From TMED14 sp003507115 (GTDB lineage: Bacteria; Bacteroidota; Bacteroidia; Flavobacteriales; Schleiferiaceae), in NCBI GenBank assembly GCA_943787925.1, contig CALSOH010000001.1, forward strand, positions 310,001-374,000: DNA of 64,000 bases, in the 5' to 3' direction. The notes beneath the pieces are model-generated. The model was not told where the DNA came from. It made no database searches and worked only from the letters and a program-made list of their open reading frames with translations. Shown here piece by piece: positions 60,467 through 64,000 of this stretch. Within the stretch, counting starts at the first letter, position 1; every line of letters starts with the position of its first letter. The translations under genes and the position numbers were made by a program.

Positions 60467-61369
60467 ATGAAGTGGGAACGGGCCGCATCGCAATTTGCCA
60501 ACTACCTCCGTTTGGAGCGTGGGCTAAGTGCGAATACTTTGAAGGCCTACCTTCATGACCTCCAACAGCTCATGCGTTGGGCAGAACCGATGGAACTCGG
60601 ACCCGGCCACCTCGATACGGAAGCATTGCGGACGTTTCTGCAGAGTCAGGCCAAGGCGGGCAAGACCGCCCGGAGTCAAGCGCGCATGCGCTCGAGTTTA
60701 CGCACGTTTTATGCCTTTATGGTGGAAGAAGGGGTCCTGGAGCAGAGCCCGATGGAAGGCATTGAGGCCCCCAGAATCGGGAGTAAATTGCCGATCTACC
60801 TGTCCATCGATGAGGTGGATGCCCTCCTGGCTGCCGTGGACCGGAGTTTGCCTTCGGGCGAGCGGGATATCGCCATGATCGAGATGCTGTATGCCTGTGG
60901 TTTGCGGGTGTCCGAATTGGTTTCTCTCAAGCTGGGGGATGTGTTCCGACAGGATGGCTTGGTCCGGGTGGTGGGCAAAGGAAACAAAGAACGCCTTGTG
61001 CCTGTATATCCCTCCGCCTTCACGGCGCTCTACCGCTATGTCGATGAAGTGCGGGTGCATACGGCCCCTGTTCGTGGTTTTGAAACCCATATTTTCCTCA
61101 ATCAACGGGGCAAGGCCATTAGCCGAGTGTGGGTCTTTCGCCGATTGCAAGCCCTCGCTCTAAAGGCGGGTATCACCAAACCCATGGGGCCGCATACGCT
61201 GCGCCACACGTTTGCCACGCACCTCATTCAGCATGGGGCAGACATCCGGGTTATTCAGGCTCTTTTGGGGCATGAAAGCATTACGACCACGGAGATTTAT
61301 ACGCATTTGGAGCAGCAGCATTTGCGGGACGCGGTCCTGCAATTCCACCCTCGGCGAACCCAAACTTAA
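60467..61369 (+). CDS. xerD: Tyrosine recombinase XerD-like
   Basis: Xer recombinases resolve chromosome dimers at dif with FtsK. The protein is 300 residues. The N-terminal SAM-like domain starts MKWERAASQF and contains LSANTLKAY. The catalytic Arg is in ACGLRVSELVSL, the HxxR box in HTLRHTFATHL, the second His in LLGHESITTTEIY, and the nucleophile Tyr is in that last segment. Bacteroidota usually use a XerC/XerD pair; only this one is in the window. Confidence 0.9.
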   Translation: MKWERAASQFANYLRLERGLSANTLKAYLHDLQQLMRWAEPMELGPGHLDTEALRTFLQSQAKAGKTARSQARMRSSLRTFYAFMVEEGVLEQSPMEGIEAPRIGSKLPIYLSIDEVDALLAAVDRSLPSGERDIAMIEMLYACGLRVSELVSLKLGDVFRQDGLVRVVGKGNKERLVPVYPSAFTALYRYVDEVRVHTAPVRGFETHIFLNQRGKAISRVWVFRRLQALALKAGITKPMGPHTLRHTFATHLIQHGADIRVIQALLGHESITTTEIYTHLEQQHLRDAVLQFHPRRTQT

Positions 61370-62382
61370 AACCGGATTCCTCGTTCCTTTTTGGCATGAT
61401 GTGCCCACACAATGGAGCGGCGCAATAGGCCTGCAGCGGGCCACCCTTTGGGATCCGGCGAAGGGGCCAAGGCAAAGGCGGCAAACAAGCGATAGAAGGA
61501 GCCGTGGGCGCGAACAATGGCCCAACAGTGGGCCGCCTGTCCTCGGCTCAAGAAGAGCAATCCAGCGATCCCATCCAAGAACAGGCGGGCCGAGACAATG
61601 CGCATGGCGCTGAGGGTAGGGAGATTCTTCACAGCGACCAACAAGCTGTTTCGGAAATTCAAATAGGTTTTCTGGGGGGAAAGGGCGCCCAATGTCCCGC
61701 CCCCAACATGGTATACGGCGGATGGGGCTGCCGCGTGGATGTGGTAGCCCGCACGGGCCATACGCCAACAAAGATCGATTTCTTCCATGTGGGCAAATAG
61801 CCGGGGATCCAGTCGTCCGGCGCGCTCGAATGCCTCCAGGCGTACCATCAGGCATGCCCCAGAGGCCCAAAAAACACGTGGAAAAGCGGGTTGGTCGTAT
61901 TGGCCTGTATCCATCTCGCAGTGGTCAAATACGCGCCCGAGTGCAAAAGGGTAGCCCCAGCAATCCATGCCGCCTCCCATGCCTCCTGCATACTCAAACC
62001 GCTTTGGATCTTGAAAGTCAAGCAACTTTGGCTGAATGGCTCCCGCCTTCGGGTGGGCTTCCATAAATTCTTCCATGGGGGGAAGCCAATCGGATTGAGG
62101 CTCGATGTCCGAATTCATGAGCACCGCATAGACCAGTTCGGGGTGGGTCAACTTCAATTCGTCCAGGGCAGTGTTATAACCCCCTGCATATCCGCGGTTG
62201 ACATCCATGGCGATCCAATGAACGCTCGGACACTGTGAGGCGGTCCAAGCCTGAGAGCCATCTGTGCTCGCATTGTCGGCGATAACCACCAATGCGCCAG
62301 GGCTGCGTTCGACCACGGTCGGGAGGAATTTCTCCAGCCAGTGCTGGCCATTCCAATTGAGGATGACGACCGCTGTTTTCAC
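61366..62382 (-). CDS. Family 2 glycosyltransferase (rhamnosyltransferase-like)
   Basis: This 338-residue GT2 enzyme resembles dTDP-rhamnosyltransferases: VVILNWNGQHWLE at the start, VIADNASTDGS, LMNSDIEP (DXD-like), a central GRVFDHC loop and FWASGACLMVRLEAF with GRLDPRLFAHMEEIDLCWR (ED catalytic region). Acceptor unknown. It converges on xerD by 4 bases and its start overlaps the GWxTD stop by ATGA. Confidence 0.87.
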   Translation of the reverse strand: MKTAVVILNWNGQHWLEKFLPTVVERSPGALVVIADNASTDGSQAWTASQCPSVHWIAMDVNRGYAGGYNTALDELKLTHPELVYAVLMNSDIEPQSDWLPPMEEFMEAHPKAGAIQPKLLDFQDPKRFEYAGGMGGGMDCWGYPFALGRVFDHCEMDTGQYDQPAFPRVFWASGACLMVRLEAFERAGRLDPRLFAHMEEIDLCWRMARAGYHIHAAAPSAVYHVGGGTLGALSPQKTYLNFRNSLLVAVKNLPTLSAMRIVSARLFLDGIAGLLFLSRGQAAHCWAIVRAHGSFYRLFAAFALAPSPDPKGWPAAGLLRRSIVWAHHAKKERGIRF

Positions 62383-63812
62383 CCTCCGCCGGGAATGATG
62401 TTGTTGTAGATACGGCTGCCAAATTTGTCGTAGCCAGTTTGGCCCGTGTCATCGATGTCCTCGGTGTTGTAGGAGCGTTTTTGCAACGCAATCTTCCACC
62501 GGCTGTTGTAGACTTCCCCAATGGCATCCGAATGGAGCAACTCATAATTCCTGCCGGCGACGGCGTAGTTCACAAAAATGAAAATCTTGTTGATCTGGTA
62601 GGGGGCGTTGGGAACATCGAGGGTATTGTATTGCCAGATTTCATACGGGTATCCGTCTGTTTCGAACGGACGCTTCTCGGTGAGTGTTGGCGCTCCGTAC
62701 TGGAGAAAAATCCGCCCTCGGTCTGTGGCATAGCCCGGGACGGAACGGCTGCTGTATTCGCGATCCACTTGGCGCAGCAAGGCTTTGTATGCGATAAACT
62801 GTGGGAGGGCCTCCGTGGGGTAGCGCACCTCCCAAAACCGCTGTGCAAATCGCCAAATCGCGGTATCGCTCATTCCCGGGCCCATGCGTTCAATTTGCTG
62901 TCGCTCAGCAATGGAGGCAATGGGATAGAATCCATTAATCCAATGACGCAGTGAATCGCCGGTCCCTAATTGACCCGTCCATCGCGGGTCAATGGGGGTG
63001 TGTTCGTTCCAGCGAGCGAGTTCTCGGGGGTTGACCCGGTAGAAAGCCAAGCGTTCCTGAGGATAGTAGGCTTCGTCCATGTCTTGGACGTGCAAGGTGC
63101 AGCGCAGCTCATATTGGCCCGTGGGTAGGTCGGTAATCCAAAGACTGCCTTGGATGGCTGTTACAGGATCGTCGTTGGGGGCCAAACGCTGCACGCCACC
63201 GAAGCCCTCCATGGGGCGGTCACTATCGAGGGAATACACTTCATAGCGGAAGAAGCTCTTTTTAGACGGGGGTAGACGGTAGCCATGGGTGTAAAAATGC
63301 ACCTTGTCCGTGTCGTGAGCATACACCGCTTGGCCAAACTGGGCGCGGGGTACCAAGCGCTTTCCTTGAACCTCTTTCCAGGCGAGCGGGGCGAGTTGCA
63401 CGCCTTGTTGGGGCGCCAAATAAAAAGTTCCGTGCAACGTGTCGGTCAGATCATCACCCAGGCCATAGTACACGGTGAGGTACATGCTGCCGGTATCCGC
63501 AGCGAGAAAGGCATTTTGAACTATGGGATACAGCACTTCGGCGTCCATTTGCTGACGAGGGCAGGCGAGGTCCAGTTTGTCTGCCGCAATCACGCCCGCA
63601 TTTCCTTGTAAAACTGCTACAACGGTGACCCGCGGTGCACTGGTGTCCGACCATTGTGCGTACAAGCTCATCGGCTCGATGCTGTAGGTAAGTTCCAGAT
63701 AATGATTGATTTCAGGGCCCCAGTAGGGATGAACGTCCGCCGTCAGGCGCAAGCCTTGTCCGTAGGTGGCCAGGCATGTTGATAAAAATCCAAGCAAAAG
63801 CATTCGGCGCAT
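62379..63812 (-). CDS. GWxTD domain protein
   Basis: This ~477-residue protein has a signal peptide (about residues 1-19) and a C-terminal GWxTD-type domain; the hallmark appears as GYATDRGRIFLQYGAP, with Tyr in place of the Trp, and RFWEVRYPTEALPQF nearby. GWxTD proteins are large exported Bacteroidota proteins of unknown role. I chose ATG 63812; upstream the frame runs antisense across the tRNA. TAACTTCG (63818-63825) is 5 bases upstream. Confidence 0.85.
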   Translation of the reverse strand: MRRMLLLGFLSTCLATYGQGLRLTADVHPYWGPEINHYLELTYSIEPMSLYAQWSDTSAPRVTVVAVLQGNAGVIAADKLDLACPRQQMDAEVLYPIVQNAFLAADTGSMYLTVYYGLGDDLTDTLHGTFYLAPQQGVQLAPLAWKEVQGKRLVPRAQFGQAVYAHDTDKVHFYTHGYRLPPSKKSFFRYEVYSLDSDRPMEGFGGVQRLAPNDDPVTAIQGSLWITDLPTGQYELRCTLHVQDMDEAYYPQERLAFYRVNPRELARWNEHTPIDPRWTGQLGTGDSLRHWINGFYPIASIAERQQIERMGPGMSDTAIWRFAQRFWEVRYPTEALPQFIAYKALLRQVDREYSSRSVPGYATDRGRIFLQYGAPTLTEKRPFETDGYPYEIWQYNTLDVPNAPYQINKIFIFVNYAVAGRNYELLHSDAIGEVYNSRWKIALQKRSYNTEDIDDTGQTGYDKFGSRIYNNIIPGGG

Positions 63813-63827
63813 AAGCGCGAAGTTACG

Positions 63828-63835
63828 TACTTTTG
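63828..63835 (+). promoter_or_regulatory. Promoter -7 element TACTTTTG for tRNA-Ser
   Basis: Exact TAnnTTTG ending 4 bases before the first base of the mature tRNA (63840), leaving room for a leader of one base or none. Confidence 0.7.
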
Positions 63836-63839
63836 CCGC

Positions 63840-63927
63840 GGAAGAATGGCAGAGTGGTCGATCGCGGCGGTCTTGAAAACCGTTGACTGTAACAGGTCCG
63901 GGGGTTCGAATCCCTCTTCTTCCGCCA
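63840..63927 (+). tRNA. tRNA-Ser (UGA anticodon)
   Basis: The acceptor stem GGAAGAA pairs with TTCTTCC, then discriminator G and an encoded CCA (63925-63927). The anticodon loop CTTGAAA contains TGA, and the long variable arm is typical of serine tRNAs. The T-loop GGTTCGAATCC is intact. A strong terminator follows. Confidence 0.97.
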
Positions 63928-63938
63928 CCTAAATCTGC

Positions 63939-63974
63939 AAACCCGTCCATCCACTGGGCGGGTTTCTTTTTTTT
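63939..63974 (+). terminator. Rho-independent terminator after tRNA-Ser
   Basis: Stem AAACCCGTCCA / TGGGCGGGTTT with loop TCCAC, followed by a long T-rich tract. Confidence 0.88.
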
Positions 63975-64000
63975 CTGCCAACGGGTAATCTTTTTTGCAT

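Noticed and set aside
60467..61369. Integrase of a mobile element
   Set aside because: The gene looks like a chromosomal XerD; no att-like repeats or phage genes surround it.
62379..63950. A longer frame for the GWxTD protein reaching 63950
   Set aside because: It crosses the tRNA-Ser gene antisense; the signal peptide begins at ATG 63812, which fixes the real start.

Overview
The window is a gene-dense chromosomal segment of a Bacteroidota bacterium, most likely a Flavobacteriales-type lineage with moderately high GC; the genus cannot be read from the sequence. The evidence is: C-terminal type IX secretion (Por) tails on two secreted proteins, GWxTD, DUF4199, DUF4293, DUF4920 and DUF5777 family proteins, a fused alpha/beta 2-oxoacid dehydrogenase E1, a Rho factor with a long Arg/Asp-rich insertion, no evident Shine-Dalgarno sequences, and many copies of the Bacteroidota -7 promoter element TAnnTTTG a few bases ahead of start codons. 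No phage, insertion sequence, CRISPR array or plasmid gene is visible; this is core chromosome.

Layout. 1-4.3 kb: Wzm/Wzt-type polysaccharide exporter and a MacB-like permease, then a T9SS cargo protein. 4.4-9.8 kb: aconitase, an MFS exporter, and a cytochrome c / YceI / DUF5777 trio. 9.9-15.5 kb: L-2-hydroxyglutarate oxidase, a zinc deacylase-like protein, purB, an HsdR-N-like protein, plsC and an MbnP-like lipoprotein. 15.5-21.7 kb: mpl, the pyrR-pyrB operon with two uncharacterised genes, rho and a DUF4293 protein. 21.7-31 kb: YfcE-like phosphoesterase, truA, an MsbA-like exporter, a YceI lipoprotein, ilvE, and a DUF4920 / cytochrome c / mnmD / Nudix operon. 30.9-36 kb (minus strand): amidase, MlaD-like protein, a frameshifted Fe-S oxidoreductase, a HAD phosphatase, a CCG-domain protein and a small conserved protein. 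36-42 kb: lptD, pabA/trpG, ridA, lpdA and an orphan ABC ATPase. 42-45.3 kb: thrS-infC-rpmI-rplT. 45.4-52.2 kb: a seven-gene menaquinone operon (menI-F-D-B-A-C-E). 52.2-52.6 kb: an unusual inverted pair of short-repeat arrays. 52.6-64 kb: transaldolase, E1, the SRP RNA gene (minus strand), a secreted endonuclease, glycosyltransferases, aroQ, xerD, a GWxTD protein and tRNA-Ser(UGA).

What stands out. (1) The gap between the convergent menE and transaldolase genes contains ten consecutive 16-bp units facing a second array of about 8-bp units of the same family in inverted orientation; the stop codons of both genes lie inside the repeats. (2) About twenty matches to TAnnTTTG lie so close to ATGs, to a tRNA and to the SRP RNA that many transcripts should be nearly leaderless; several divergent pairs have back-to-back -7 boxes, and amiC/lptD have overlapping start codons with each promoter inside the other gene. 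(3) infC has no AUG start available. (4) A frameshift splits a membrane Fe-S oxidoreductase. (5) A nine-G run near the 3' end of a glycosyltransferase gene could allow phase variation. All functional assignments come from recognised motifs and family resemblance by eye; no database search was run.
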